NCBI RefSeq assembly: GCF_032884065.1
Contig: NC_088863.1
Span: forward strand, 46,645,797-46,709,796
Reading direction: 5' to 3'
DNA from: Artemia franciscana
Lineage: Eukaryota; Arthropoda; Branchiopoda; Anostraca; Artemiidae
Length of the DNA: 64,000 bases
Numbering within the stretch: the first letter of the stretch is position 1; every line of letters starts with the position of its first letter. Below are positions 40,747 to 53,709 of the stretch, in pieces. Under the pieces are notes generated by a model. It was given only the letters and a program-made list of their open reading frames with translations, was not told the origin of the DNA and made no database searches. The translations under genes and the position numbers were made by a program.

Positions 40747-42426
40747 CTGAAAGTAAGGAGCGACATTAAAACTGAAAACGAAGAGAAATTACTTCGTGCA
40801 TAAAAGGGGATGTTCCCTCCTCAAGGCCCAGCTCTTTACGCTAAAGTTTGACTCTTTCTCTCAATTCTACTTTATGAAACAGTAAATAACTTTAGCGTAA
40901 AGAGCGGGACATTGAGGAGGGAACAGCCCTTTTTATACACGGAGTAATTTCTATTCGTTTTAAGTTTTAATGTTGCTCCTTAATTTCAGTTAAAAAAACT
41001 TTTTTTTAATTTAATTTTTGAACATTTTTGAATTAATGCATGTTTGATTTTGGCTATCTGCAAATGAATAATTAGAACGAAATTTGCGTTTTTTTTTTTT
41101 TTTTTTTTTTTTTTTTTGTAAATGGCTTTCTCTTAGTTTTGATCAGATGATTTTGAGAACAAGGGTGGGGGTGGAGGCCTAGTTGACCTCCAATTTTTCA
41201 GTTACTTAAAAAAGCAACTAGAATTCTTAATTTTTAAGAAGCATTTTTATTAGTAAAAAATATACGCAACATACGAATTAACTTACGTAACGAACTTCTA
41301 TATTCGTATATTTTTATTATGTATTTGAGGGAGTTTGCCCCCTCGTTAATACCTCGCCTTTCACACTAAAGCTTTACTTTTGTCTCAATTCTTTAAGATT
41401 GATCCATGAATCACAAAGAACGTAGAATAAATAGTTTAAATTACAAAAAATACTTTAGCATACAGAGCAAGGATTTAGGAAGAAATGAACCCCCCATATG
41501 CTTAATAATCTCTGTTCGTTTTAGTTTTTAATGCTGGTCCTTACTTTCAGTGGAAAAATGCTTTTCATATTTATTTTTTCATTGTTTTTTTTAAACAATA
41601 TTAGAAAATCATGTGCCCCTTCATGGAATTTCTCTTCTTCCATGAAAAGTTCCTCTAAGGAAAGATCCTCCTACGTAGCCTTCTCCCCTCACACCCCCCT
41701 CCTAACCAAAAATTCCCATGAAAAGGTCTGTACACTCCCAAATAGCCATTACTGTATGTAAACGCTGGTCAAAGTTTGTAACTTGCAGTCCCTCCCCCGG
41801 GGACTGTGGTGCAATAATTCAGCCCCAAAGACATAGTTATTATGTTTTCGACTATCCTGAACAAAATAGCTACCTCAAAATTTTGATCCGATTATTTCGG
41901 GGAAAAATGACATTGTACATAGGCGTGGGCCTATGTGCCCTCCAATTTTTGGGTTACTCAAAAAGGGCACTGGAACTTTTAATTTCCGTTAGAAAAAGCC
42001 CTCTCGCGACATTCTAGGAACACTTGGTCGATACGATCGTCCCTGGGGAAAAAACCACAAACAAACAAATAAACACGCACCCGTGATCGGTCTTCTGGCA
42101 AAATAAAACCAAGTTCCACATTTTTGTAGAAAACTTGAAACTTCTACACTAGGGTTCTCTAATACGCTGAATGCGATGGTGTGATTTTCGTTATGATATT
42201 GTGACTTTCAAGGGGAGTTTTTACTATCTCCCAAACAAGGCAAATTTTCTTAGGCTCTTACCTTTTGATGAGTAAGATTAAATTTGATTAAACTTACATA
42301 TTTAAAATCAGCATAAAAATCCAATTCTTTTGATGTATCTATTAGTATCAAACTTCCGTTTTTAAGAGTTTCGTTTACTATTGAGCCGGGTCGCTCCTTA
42401 CTATACTTCGTTACCACGAACTATTT
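40747..42426 (+). mobile_element. Foldback repeat family, copy B
   Basis: Starts AACTGAAAGTAAGGAGCGAC, with an internal ~245-bp foldback (40747-40992; mirrored TTTACGCTAAAG/CTTTAGCGTAAA around 40880). It continues through TACGTAACGAACTTCTATAT, TTTAGCATACAGAGC and the GACATTCTAGGA region, and ends in the hairpin TACTTCGTTACCACGAACTA at 42426. Same order and length (~1.68 kb) as copies C and D. No coding capacity; includes a T-run at 41090-41117. Confidence 0.7.
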
Positions 42427-42599
42427 GAAAAGCGTAAAATCTTAAGCATTACGGGATTGTTTTCCCCTATTTTCATATTTTATTGAATTTTTCAACCTTC
42501 CACTTCTATTCTTTCTAATCTATTTTTTTCCAATGAAAAAGGTAGAAATTGTTATTAAGAACAATCTCAATGATATGCGATTTTTTTTAACTCCTGGCT

Positions 42600-43530
<931 letters not shown>

Positions 43531-43719
43531 CTTTAGGGTTGAATGAAATTGATACTACGACACCCACTTGGGTAAAGTAAACCAGATAATTTTGTTTTCC
43601 TCTATGAATCAATTTTTATTGCATTTTCTAGAGAAAACTTAAGGTCAGCTTTGTCCCAAATCCATGAGCCTCAATGCCTCTCCCCCCAGATTTTTCCCCC
43701 TTCTTTTTTTTCTATAACT

Positions 43720-43920
43720 TAGAAATTTTGGGATTTTTTGGACTCTTTGGAATTTCTTAGACTCAGAATCAAATGTGCAGATCAAAATTTTTTGTAGTCT
43801 CTTTTGCCCAAAGCTCGATGAAGGTAAGTTTATTTGAATCAAATTTGTGGTTTAAACTTTTTTTTTAGTCAGTTTTTCCCAAAGCTCAATGAAGGTACGC
43901 AACTTTCAACCAAATTACAT
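43720..43920 (+). repeat. ~70-bp satellite, left part of an interrupted array
   Basis: Copies of a unit containing CCCAAAGCTCGATGAAGGTA, a TTTxGAATCAAAT segment and GTGGTTxAAACTTTTT. The array resumes in the same orientation after foldback copy C at 45531, so copy C appears inserted in it. Confidence 0.7.
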
Positions 43921-43938
43921 AAAAAAACTAGTTTTTTT

Positions 43939-45530
43939 AACTGAAAGTAAGAAGCGACATTAAAACTTAAAACGAACAGAAATTACTCCATATATGAAAT
44001 GGGTTGTCCCTCCCGCAATCCCTCGCTCTTTACGCTTAAGCTTTTAATTGTTTTAGACAGCAGAATTGTGGCAAAGAGTCAAACTTTAGCGTAAAGAGCG
44101 AGGGATTGCGGTGGGGACAACTCATTCCATATACGGAGTAATTTCTGTTCGTTTTAAGTTTTAATGTCGCTCCTTACTTTCAGTTAAAAAAACTAGTTTT
44201 TTTTATGTAATTTCTGAACGTTTTTGAATTAATGCATGTTTGATTTTGGCTCTCCACACATAAATTATTAAAATGAAATTTGCATATTAATTCCTTTTTT
44301 GGCTAAATGGCTTTCTCTTAGTTTTGATCAGACGATTTTGAGAAATAAGGGATGGGGAAGGAGGCCTAGTTGCCATGCAATTTTTCGGTTACATAAAAAG
44401 GCACCTATAAATTTTAATTTTTAACTAATTTTTTTATTAGTAAAAAAATATACGTAACTTAAGAATTAACTTACGTAACAAACTTTTATATTCTTTAATT
44501 TTTATTATGTATATGAGGGGGTTCGTACCCTCGTTAATACCTCGTTCTTTACACTAAATCGTAAGTTTTGTCCCAATTCTTTAAGAATGACCCCTGAATC
44601 AGAAAGGCCGTAGAATAAATAGTTGAAATTACTAAAAATAATTTAGCAAAAAGAGCGAGGTACTTATCTCCTCCTAAATACCTCGCTCTTTATGCTAAAG
44701 TATTTTTAGAACCCCTCATATGCGTAATAATCTCTGTTCGTTTTAAGTTTCAATGCTACTCTTTACTTTCAATTGAAAAAACTTTTCCATGTCTATTTTT
44801 TCATTGTTTTTTTTTATAGTAATTTTAGAAAATCCTGCGTCCTTTTCATTGAATTTCTGTTCCCCCATGACATATTTCTCCAAGGAAAGATCCTCCCACA
44901 TAGCCCCCTCCGAGGGGGTATAGTCATTCCCAAAGACATAGTTATTATGGTTTTTGACTATGCGGAACAAAATGGCTATCTAAAAATTTTGATCTGTTGA
45001 CTTTGGAGAAAAAATGAGCGTGGAAGGGGGCCTAGGTGCCCTCCAATTTTTTCGGTCACTTAAAAAGGGCACTATAACTTTTCATTTCCGTTAGAATGAG
45101 CCCTCTTGCGACATTCTATAGGACCACTTGGTCGATACGATGACCCCTGGGGAAAAGAAAAAAAAGCAATTAAACACGCACCCGTGATTTGTCTTCCGCC
45201 AAAAAATACGAAATTCCACATTTTTTTAGAAAGGAGCTTGAAAATTTTGCTATTGGGTTCTCTGATACGCCGAATGCGATGGTGTGATTTTCGTTAAGAT
45301 TCTGTGACTTTTAGAAGGGTGTTTTCCCCTATTTTCTAAAATAAGGCAAATTTTTCAGGCTCGTAACTTTTTATGACAAAGACTAAATTTGACGAAACTT
45401 ATATATTTAAAATCATCATGAAAATTTGATTCTTTGATGTATATTTTAGCATCAAAATTTCGTTTTTTAGAGTTTCGTTTACTATTGAGCCGGGTCGCTT
45501 CTTGCTACAGTTCGTTACCACGAACTGTTA
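43939..45530 (+). mobile_element. Foldback repeat family, copy C, inserted in the satellite
   Basis: Begins AACTGAAAGTAAGAAGCGAC with a ~250-bp internal foldback (43939-44190), and ends with the hairpin ACAGTTCGTTACCACGAACT at 45530. Its 3' flank, GATATGTGGTTCAAAATG, is a satellite monomer, and its 5' flank is satellite too. Copy E (minus, 52458) meets the satellite at the same monomer position. Confidence 0.7.
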
Positions 45531-45775
45531 GATATGTGGTTCAAAATGTTTTGCACCCTGTTTTACCCAAAGCTCGATGAAGATATGTTTCTTTGAGTAA
45601 ACTGTGTGGTTCAAAATGTTTGTACACTCTTTTGCCCAAAGCTAGATGAAGATATGTTTCTTTGAATCAAATGTATGGTTCAAAACTGTTTGTACTCTGT
45701 TTGCCCAAAACTCGATGAAGATACGCTTCTTTGAATCAAATTTTTGGTTCAAAATGTTTTGTACTCTGATTACAC
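45531..45775 (+). repeat. ~70-bp satellite, continuation
   Basis: Three copies of GATGAAGATATGTTTCTTTG, GTGGTTCAAAATGTTTTG and CTxTTTTGCCCAAAGCTxGA. Reads the same way as 43720-43920. Confidence 0.8.
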
Positions 45776-45991
45776 GTCTCTCTGTTTGTCTTTGTGAGTT
45801 TGTGTGTCTAACTCTGTGTGTTTTTATGTGTTTGCTTTTTTTTTTGCCTTTGTGTTTTTATGTCTTTTTCTCTGTGCCCGTGTGTTTGACTGGCTGTTTT
45901 CTTGTCTCTCTCACTGTGTTCTGTGTATCTGAGCGGGTGTTTGCAAGCTACTGTGTTTTTGTGTGTGTTTCTATGTCTGATTCTGTGTGTT

Positions 45992-46035
<44 letters not shown>

Positions 46036-46410
46036 CTCTCTCTCTCTGTCTCACCGGGTGTTTACTTGTCTCTCTCCCTTTTTGTGCCTATGAGTTTGAG
46101 CGGGTTTGTGTGTTTTTTGCTTTGAATCTGTGTGCTTGTGTGTGTTTTTGTGTATCTCACTCTCTTTGTCTGTGTGTCTGAGCGGGGCTTTCCTTGTTTC
46201 TCCTTGCGTGTTTGTGCGTGCAACTCTTTGTGTTTGTGGAGTTTTTTTCTTTCTTACTCCTTCTGTGCCTGTGTTTCTGAGCGAGTGCTTTTTTGTCTCT
46301 GTGTCTGTCTTTGTTGGTTCTGACGTCTGACTCTGTGTGTTAGTGGGTGTATTTGTCTCCCCTCTCCGTGCCTGTGTGTCTGACCGGCTGTTTGCTGGTT
46401 TGTTCCTCCC
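45776..46410 (+). repeat. CT/GT-rich microsatellite and minisatellite
   Basis: Pyrimidine/GT-rich repeats, including (CT)n at 45993-46050 and recurring TGTGTGTCTGAGCGGG and CTTGTCTCTCTC units ~100-150 bp apart. The Ser-Leu-rich open frames are artefacts of composition. It sits between forward and reverse satellite blocks. Confidence 0.8.
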
Positions 46411-46419
46411 ATCTGATTC

Positions 46420-46860
46420 AAAGAAAAGTATCGTTATTGAGCTTTGTACAAAACATGCTAGATGAGAGAGATGCTATTGATGCTAGATGAGAACTGGTAG
46501 GATGAAAAACACCTGACCTTGAACCCACAAATCCGTAAAAAATACCTTGAACCACATATTTGATTTAAAGAAGCATATATTCATTGAAATTTGTATAAAA
46601 CAGAACACAAAACGTTTTGAACCACATATTCGATTCAAAGAAATATATCTTCATCGATCTTTATGCAAAACAGAAAACAAAACATTTTGAACTACATATT
46701 TGATTCAAAGAAACGTATCTTCATCGAGCTTTGCATAAAACAGAGTACAAAATATTTTGAATTATACCTTCGATTCAAAGAAACGTATCTTCATCGAGCC
46801 TTAGGCAAAACAGAGTGCAAAACATTTTAAACCATACATTTAATTCAAAAAACGTATAAC
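46420..46860 (-). repeat. ~70-bp satellite, reverse orientation
   Basis: Reverse-complement copies of the unit (GATTCAAAGAAACGTATCTT, CATCGAGCTTTG, AAAACAGAGTxCAAAAC). Ends where the decayed LINE begins and resumes at 51480. Confidence 0.8.
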
Positions 46861-49800
46861 ATATTGCTGAAAAACGGCTATCACAAGCCCAAATGGGCCA
46901 AATTTTTATTTTAGCGTCAATAAAACAAAGAAAACCGAAAACAAACAACAACAACAAAGTTATAAAAGGGTCAATGTCGAATAAGTAAACATTTCAAAAA
47001 TAATTAAACAATTAAAACTCAAAAATTAAAATATCAATGCGAAATCACCAAAATGTTGAAACAAAAAGAAAAACTCGTAAAATTAAAAAGGGAATAAAAT
47101 AATTTGAACAAAAACAATTTAGCTATACGACCACAAAATAGAAAAATCGACAATTGCAAAATGAACACCAAAAATATAAAGTGAAAAGGGAGATAAGAGG
47201 AGGGGGTAACTGATTGAATATGTCAACCATGTAAGGAATGAAAGTAGCTCTTCAGTGGAAATTTTTGTTAGGCAAGGAGGGGGATTTTTTTGAAGCAGAA
47301 CACCAGAGGCGGGGTCTAAGGGATGAATATAGACTAGGAAAAAGGTTAGCTTTCTGAGGGTTGGGAAAAGAACTTACTCTTTTGAAAATTTTTACTCTTT
47401 TTTCATTAAGGGTAACTAGATTGGCTCTCTGAAAAAGCGAAATATAAGGCACTTTACCGTTATTAAAGATAATTCGTAGGCAATTTTTTGAAATGCCTCT
47501 ATTCTTTCCGACAATTTAACGGAGATTCCAGGAGGCCAAACAGGACAGGTATAATTGAGAATTGGTTGTAAAATTGAGAAGAAAAATCCTCAAACAATGA
47601 GATTTGGGACATTTAAATTTCGTATGGAGTTTAAAGAGGGAAATGCAGCAATGCATGTTTTAAAATATCATTAATATAGCAATCCCATTTTAAGTCGCAT
47701 GAGATTGTAACACCCAGTAATATCACAGTGGTGACAGACATTCAGGGGGGTTAGGCAGGAGAAAAAAGGGGGAGTTTCGAAGAAATTAATAATGAAACCG
47801 TTGACTTTAAGGGGTTGACTCTCATATCATTAGAAACAGCTTCGTCTAATATTGATTCCTAGATGTCCATTGGGCTACTTTTCAAATATTTGAAACATTT
47901 CTCTAAGACAGTTAGATCATCAACAAATTTTAACCTATTTGGGATATCGACACCAAGTATGTTTATCGTTGTAAGAAATAAAATTGGGCCAAAGAGGGGT
48001 CCCTGGGGCATGCCATTACAGATTGGGAGGAGGACAGAATATACATTCTGGTATTTGACGATTTGAGTTCTATTGGAAAGGAAAGACGCAATCATTCTAA
48101 TTAAATAGGGGTCAACTCGAAAGTCATTGGACAGAAATCTACCAATATATTGAGGTGGATTAAATCAAAATTTTTGCAAGTCCACTGCAATAACATTGAG
48201 CCAGGTATTCGTTTTTTCAAGTGTGCTAGATATTGTGTCCATGAGGTGAACAAGATAGTGGGTGGTAGATGTAGAGCGTAAGTTTCCAAATCATTTTTTG
48301 TCAACATTTGGGATTATCCTCACTTTCAACCATTCATCTAAATAGCTTTCATATAACTCGGAAAAAAATGGAGGTACTGGGACAAACACCTTCAAAATCT
48401 TGCTTGATACCTTATTTTTTTACGGGAGCAATGAAACTTAATTTTTAACAATTTAGGAACTTACCACTAGAGGCAATTTCTTTAAAAAGTAAGGACAAAG
48501 GCTCTGAAAGATTTTCAGCATAGGTTTAATTAGTACAATCAGGATGTCTAGTGGACACGTAATGAACTTTTTAAAGTTCTTAAATTTTTGTCTCCGCATC
48601 TGAGGGTGAAAAAAAAAGAGGAAATTGAGAAAGAACAGATCATAAAGAGTGTCAAAAGGGATCATTGGATATAACTGAAACCTCTTATTGGAAACAAAAA
48701 TCTATATTATTATGTGTTTTTCCATATTTATTTTTTATTCCATTATACCATTGTTTTGGCTTACTATAAAACAAATCTTTGACTTTACATTTGTAATATA
48801 AAGAAGCAGATTTACGAATTTCTTTTTGTGTGCTTACGCAGAGTTTGCTTTGGATGTTTTCATTTTATGTAATTTTCATTTATTATGAATCTACATTTCA
48901 TTATGTAGATTCATTTTAATTCTAATAAGCTTTTTCAATTGGCTAGTAATATATGGTTTGTCAATAGACCCTGTTTTTACTTTTTTCTCAGGGAAGAAAT
49001 CTATGCATTTTGTCTGATAAAATTTTGGAAGTAAGAGACCTTAACATTAATGTCAATGCTCCCGCTGAGAGTCAGTCAGTTAAATTAGTTATCCAAGATC
49101 CAAATCCCTACTGGCTATAATTGGAAATTGGGCAATAAGAGAATTCAGCAACAGAAAAAGCATAATTAAAGCTAGAGAGAAGTCTACTTTAGGCCATTAG
49201 CATCGCCTTCTAAAAGAACACCAAGGTTCGAGAATTTGCAAAAGAACAAAGTCAGCACTACTAGGCATTTATACCAAATCCCTCTTTATCTAGTCAGATT
49301 ACCTAGTCTTTATCATTCTTCATCGTTCTTTATCATACTAGTCCTCTTTATCTAGTCTTTTATCTCCCCCACTTTCAATGGTTTTCATACAAGCTGTGAA
49401 AAGATTAGCAAGGCTGTAAAATACCCAAACGATTTCATCATAATCTGAAACGTTGGGAGAATGAATTAAGGAAAAGATAATTACCTACAAATAATTATAT
49501 ACCACCTCCCTCTTTATCTAGGGAATTGTCATGAGGACACTTTTTCATGAATTAGGAGTGGTTATTAATAGTCAGTAAGTCATGGACCTCTGTTGCGGTA
49601 ATTACATCAATTTTGTGCATAGGGGCCCTTGTTCGATCAACTGGTCAAGATCCAGGCGTTCGGCGTCCGTAACAAGGAACTTTGGGAAAGTAAAACGGTT
49701 ACTAAAGAGAGTTCAGGTGTTAAGGACGGGAGTTGCTTAAAAGAGGGGGGAGTTGGTAATCGGGTAGGGTTTCTTCATTGTTGAGGCTTCTCCTGTGCTC

Positions 49801-51470
49801 AACGAACTTTGATGAGTAATTTTTGCTTGGTTGGTGTTTACTTAAAAAAGGACGGCTAAAATGAGAGGAGTGACTCTCACAATTTTTATCTTTTACAGAC
49901 ATGCGCATTGTTCTTCCTAGGGGTAGATAAAAGAAGGGGGAATCTTGACATGAGCTTCAGTGCAACCAAAACAGCGATTACTGGAAAAAACGGTAAAAAT
50001 ACTAATATGCTTAAAATTGCACACAAGCATACTGCATTTGCTTAATAGGTAGAATCCACGTAAAAGCAAAATATTGCAACGACTAACTCTACAATTACCA
50101 CTTAAGAATTGTTTACCAATGTTCAAGGAAATATCATCTTTGGTAAGGTCAGGGTTCATACGGTGATTTCCTTTCTTGAGGTTGGGAGCAGCTGTTATAA
50201 CTGTATGATTATGGGTTTACTTTTAGTCAAGTTTGCAATTCCCATGCTTGAAAAACTTGCAATCTTCTTTAGGACTGCTACTATGATTATTTTTTGTATG
50301 AAGCACGATCGTGTCCAAAAGTCCAAAAGCTCCAAAAGGCACGATCGTGTCACGCTTGCCTGAAGCACGATCGTGTCCAAAAGTAAAGTCATCTCCTATT
50401 TTGCACGAACCAGCCAAAATCATGTTTGCACATTTACCTATGTGAGACAAAGTGAGTTTCTTATTCGCCAGGTTATTCCCTTCATTTTCTTCAAAAAAAA
50501 AATTGGATTTCTGGAATAGGATTAACAAGGTCACTACACTGATTAGTAGAAATATAATCGCTCAGACATGACACAAGGTCAAAGGGATTAGCCAGCTTAT
50601 GAATAGTTGATGAATCTTCAAAATTTTTAACCTGACAGATCCGGTCACTAGCATTATTTTCTTTATTTTTGACCTCTATTTGATTGGTGTAATTGTTTTT
50701 TGGATTTGCCTTCGTCTGACTGAGTAGAAACAAAGGAGGGTTAAGAATATCCAGTTGGGGAGGAGTATCATTACATTGTACTGTAGACAGGGGGTGAGAA
50801 ATAATTTTCAAAATTTGTTTTAAAGCCTCTTTTATCCTGTTTTTAGTTCCAACAATGAGAAATCCGGGGTGAGGAAGTCAGGTTTCATAAAGCGAAATTC
50901 TTTTTGACACCCAAAATCTCTAATAAGGGCATTCTGATGCATTGATTCATCGTTTGGAAGACTGGAAAAAGGTTTGGTCTGAACTGATGCCTTACGTGAG
51001 CAGGGGAGCAAGTTTTTACGGGGGTACAAACAATGGAAGAAGGGTCAACAAAAAATTAATGTTATTTTTAGTCTTGCTGGAGGTTTCCCGAGAGGAAACT
51101 GCCTCTTTATGACGGACACATTGAGAAGATGGAATCTTCTGTGACATGAGGGGCAACAGTGATTCATTATTAAGTTCTTTGGGGATAGTAAACATCCTTT
51201 CTCTTGAATTAGGAGAAGGGTGTACGAGGGGAAGGTAGAACAGGTGAATTCAACAATTTACCTGTAAGATTGAAGTATTCTTTGAGGAACAATCAGGACA
51301 CAACCCTCTATCCGTCTAATTAGCTGCATCAATTTTTACATACTTTTCAATGAGTTGAAAAATACTCTCAGTCTCCATTCAGGATAGACTAGTTTTTGCT
51401 TAGCGAAAAACTATTCCTTGTAATTTTTTACACCAAGAGGCAAACAGTCAGAAAGTTAAACTTGAGGTGT
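46861..51470 (-). pseudogene. Decayed CR1-like LINE (LINE 3), inserted in the satellite
   Basis: Minus-strand order: poorly preserved ORF1-like region (about 49700-51400) with Cys/His clusters, including CANMILAGSCKIGDDFTFGH and CKFFKHGNC that resemble CCCH zinc fingers; RT fingers (about 48450-48700); STTHYLVHLMDTI and NVIAVDLQKF (48150-48290); WIASFLSNRTQIVKYQNV-like, NGMPQG and KFVDDLTVLEKC (47859-48095), with the catalytic DD; and the thumb NGFIINFF, ILNYTCPVWPPGIS, RIEAFQKIAYE (47480-47800). The 3' end near 46870-46910 reads GGGCTTGTGATAGCC. Many stops and shifts make it long dead. Confidence 0.7.
47859..48095 (-). pseudogene. Reverse transcriptase palm fragment of LINE 3
   Basis: Open stretch IASFLSNRTQIVKYQNV, PICNGMPQGPLFGPILFL, IPNRLKFVDDLTVLEKC: the GxPQG and F(V)DD motifs of LINE reverse transcriptases in correct order and spacing. 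It is the best preserved part of the 46861-51470 remnant. Confidence 0.8.
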
Positions 51471-51479
51471 TCACAGGTC

Positions 51480-52450
51480 GGATGCTAGATCAGAACTGGT
51501 AGTTTTATGGAGCTTTGTCAAAAACAGAGTACAAAACACTTTGAACCACACAATTGATTCAAAGACAAGTATCTCTATCGAGCTTTGAATATAATAGAGT
51601 AAAAAAAACCATCACCCATCGACCTTTCAGGAAAACAGAGTACACACATTCGTATCAAACATTGGATTCAAAGAAACGGACCTCCACCGAGCTTTGGGAA
51701 AAACAGAGTAAGAAAAAATTGACCGAAACAGTTTATTCAAAGAAAAGTATCTTCATCAAGATTTATATAAAACAGAGTAGAAAATATTTTGAACCACACA
51801 TTTGATTCAAAGAAACGTATCTTCATTGAGCTTTGTACAAAACAAAGTAACAAATATTTGAACCAAACATTTAATTCAAAGAAGCGTATCTTCATTGAAC
51901 TTTGTACACAACATAGTGCAATACATTTTGTACCACACATTTAACTCAAAAAAGCGTATCTTCATCGAGCTTTCTGCAAAAAAAAGTAAAAAACACTTGA
52001 TATTTACTTCAAAGAAGCATATCCTCATTGAAATTTGTTCAAAACAGAGTGCAAAACATTTTAAACCACACATTCGATTTTGAATCACTCATTTAATTCA
52101 AAGAGGCATATCTACATCAAGCATTTTGAACCACACATTTGATTCAAAAAAGTATATCGAGATTTGTGCAAAATAAAGTGAAAAAATATTTGAACCAAAC
52201 AGTTGATTCAAAAAAGGGTATCTTCATTGAACTTTGTACAAAGCAGAGAACAGAAAATTTTGAACCAAACATTTGATTCAAAAAAGTGTATCTTCATCGA
52301 GCGCTATGCAAAACAAAGTAAAAGAAAAAAAATACTCGAACCATGTATTTGATAAAAAAAATCCTTGAACCGCAAACCTTTGAAAAACAAAACAAAAAAA
52401 AAAACACCTGAACTTGAACTCACAAATCCGTAAAAAAAAACCTTGAGCCA
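51480..52450 (-). repeat. ~70-bp satellite, main reverse array
   Basis: About 12 diverged copies; period measured at 69-70 between 51804, 51873 and 51943. Read on the minus strand, several consecutive units stay open and repeat SSMKIRFFExNVWFK (51737-51940). The same sequence that ends this array (AAAAACACCTGAxCTTGAAC, then CACAAATCCGTAAAAA) is present at 46497-46550. Confidence 0.85.
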
Positions 52451-52457
52451 CATATCA

Positions 52458-53071
52458 AACAGTTCGTGGTAACGAACTGTAGTAAGGAGCGACCCGGCTC
52501 AGTAGTAAACGAAACTCTAAAAAACAGAATTCTAATTCCAAAAGATACATCAGATTTTCAGATTTTCATGCTGATTTTAAATACATAAGTTTCATCAAAT
52601 TTAGTCTTTGTCATCAAAAGTTACGAGCCTGAAAAAATTTGCCCTAAAGGTCATAGAATCTTAACGAAAATCACACCATCGCATTCGGCGTATCAGAGAA
52701 CCCTACAGCAAAATTTCAAGCTCCTATCTACAAAAATGTGGAATTTTGTGTTTTTTTGCCAGAAGACAAATCAAGGATGCATTCCCCAGGGATTATCGTA
52801 TCGACCAAGTGGTTCAAGAATGTCGCAAGAGGGCTCATTCTAACGGAAATAAAAATTTCTAGTGCCGTTTTTAAGTGACCAAAAAAATGGAGGGAACCTA
52901 GGCCCCCTCCCACGCTCATTTTTTCCCAAAGTCAACGGATCAAAATTTTGAGATGGCCATTTTGTTCCACATAGTCGAAAACCATAATAAATATGTCTTT
53001 AGGAATGACTTACTCCCCAAAAGTCCCTGTGAGAGGGGCTACAAGTCACAAACATTGACCAGTGTTTCTGA
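52458..53071 (-). mobile_element. Foldback repeat, copy E (3' half, split by LINE 2)
   Basis: Starts with the terminal hairpin (AACAGTTCGT, GGTA, ACGAACTGT) and AGTAAGGAGCGACCCGGCTC, and runs to GACCAGTGTTT at 53071. The next bases of the family consensus reappear at 57650, so copies E and G are one element interrupted by LINE 2. Confidence 0.75.
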
Positions 53072-53709
53072 ACTAGCTTTCATGGTGTCAACATCTAAAC
53101 TAATCGGATTATTTTTCATTTTCACATACCTGATAGTCTAAGGTAGGAATTTTAATCCCACTTGCTAGATCTCGCAGTATTTGGCAAAATACCAGTTTTT
53201 AATTAAAACTTGTGTGACGGTTTATCAAGGGGTCAACATCTATTGATTTCACATATTTGATAATCTGTGGACTTAAATTGAATGTAAGGAGAGAGGGGAT
53301 TGTAGGAGAGGAAAGAAAAAGAAAAGAAAAGAGAGGAAAGGAGGAAGGAGAGAGTGAAGGTGGAGTAAAGGAGTGAGGCAGGTTAATTTTAGAAAGTTTC
53401 ATTAAGTGACATTCATTAAGTGCTGATTTTTTCTCAGAACAAGCAGAAGAGGGGAATGAACCCCCCGGACGTGCCGGATTGTACCCGCCGGTATTCAATT
53501 ACCCGTAAATTGCGGGGAATAGGTGAGGGGGTCCTTACACTTCCCTTGTTCCTGGGTTATTTCAGTAACTTGGGTATTCAGTATTCATTCAGCGCTCGGC
53601 GCGGGCACTTTAAATAGACACTCCTGGATTATTATTAACCTGCCCTACGGGTAACGACTTGTGCTTGCTAGAAGACTGATTGCAGAATAGTTACGGTAGT
53701 GACGTAAAC

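Noticed and set aside
45646..46330. Ser/Leu/Cys-rich overlapping frames
   Set aside because: They translate a CT/GT microsatellite in several frames at once.
53199..53498. Minus-strand Ser/Pro-rich frame
   Set aside because: It translates a GGAAA-rich purine stretch in the LINE 2 5' region.
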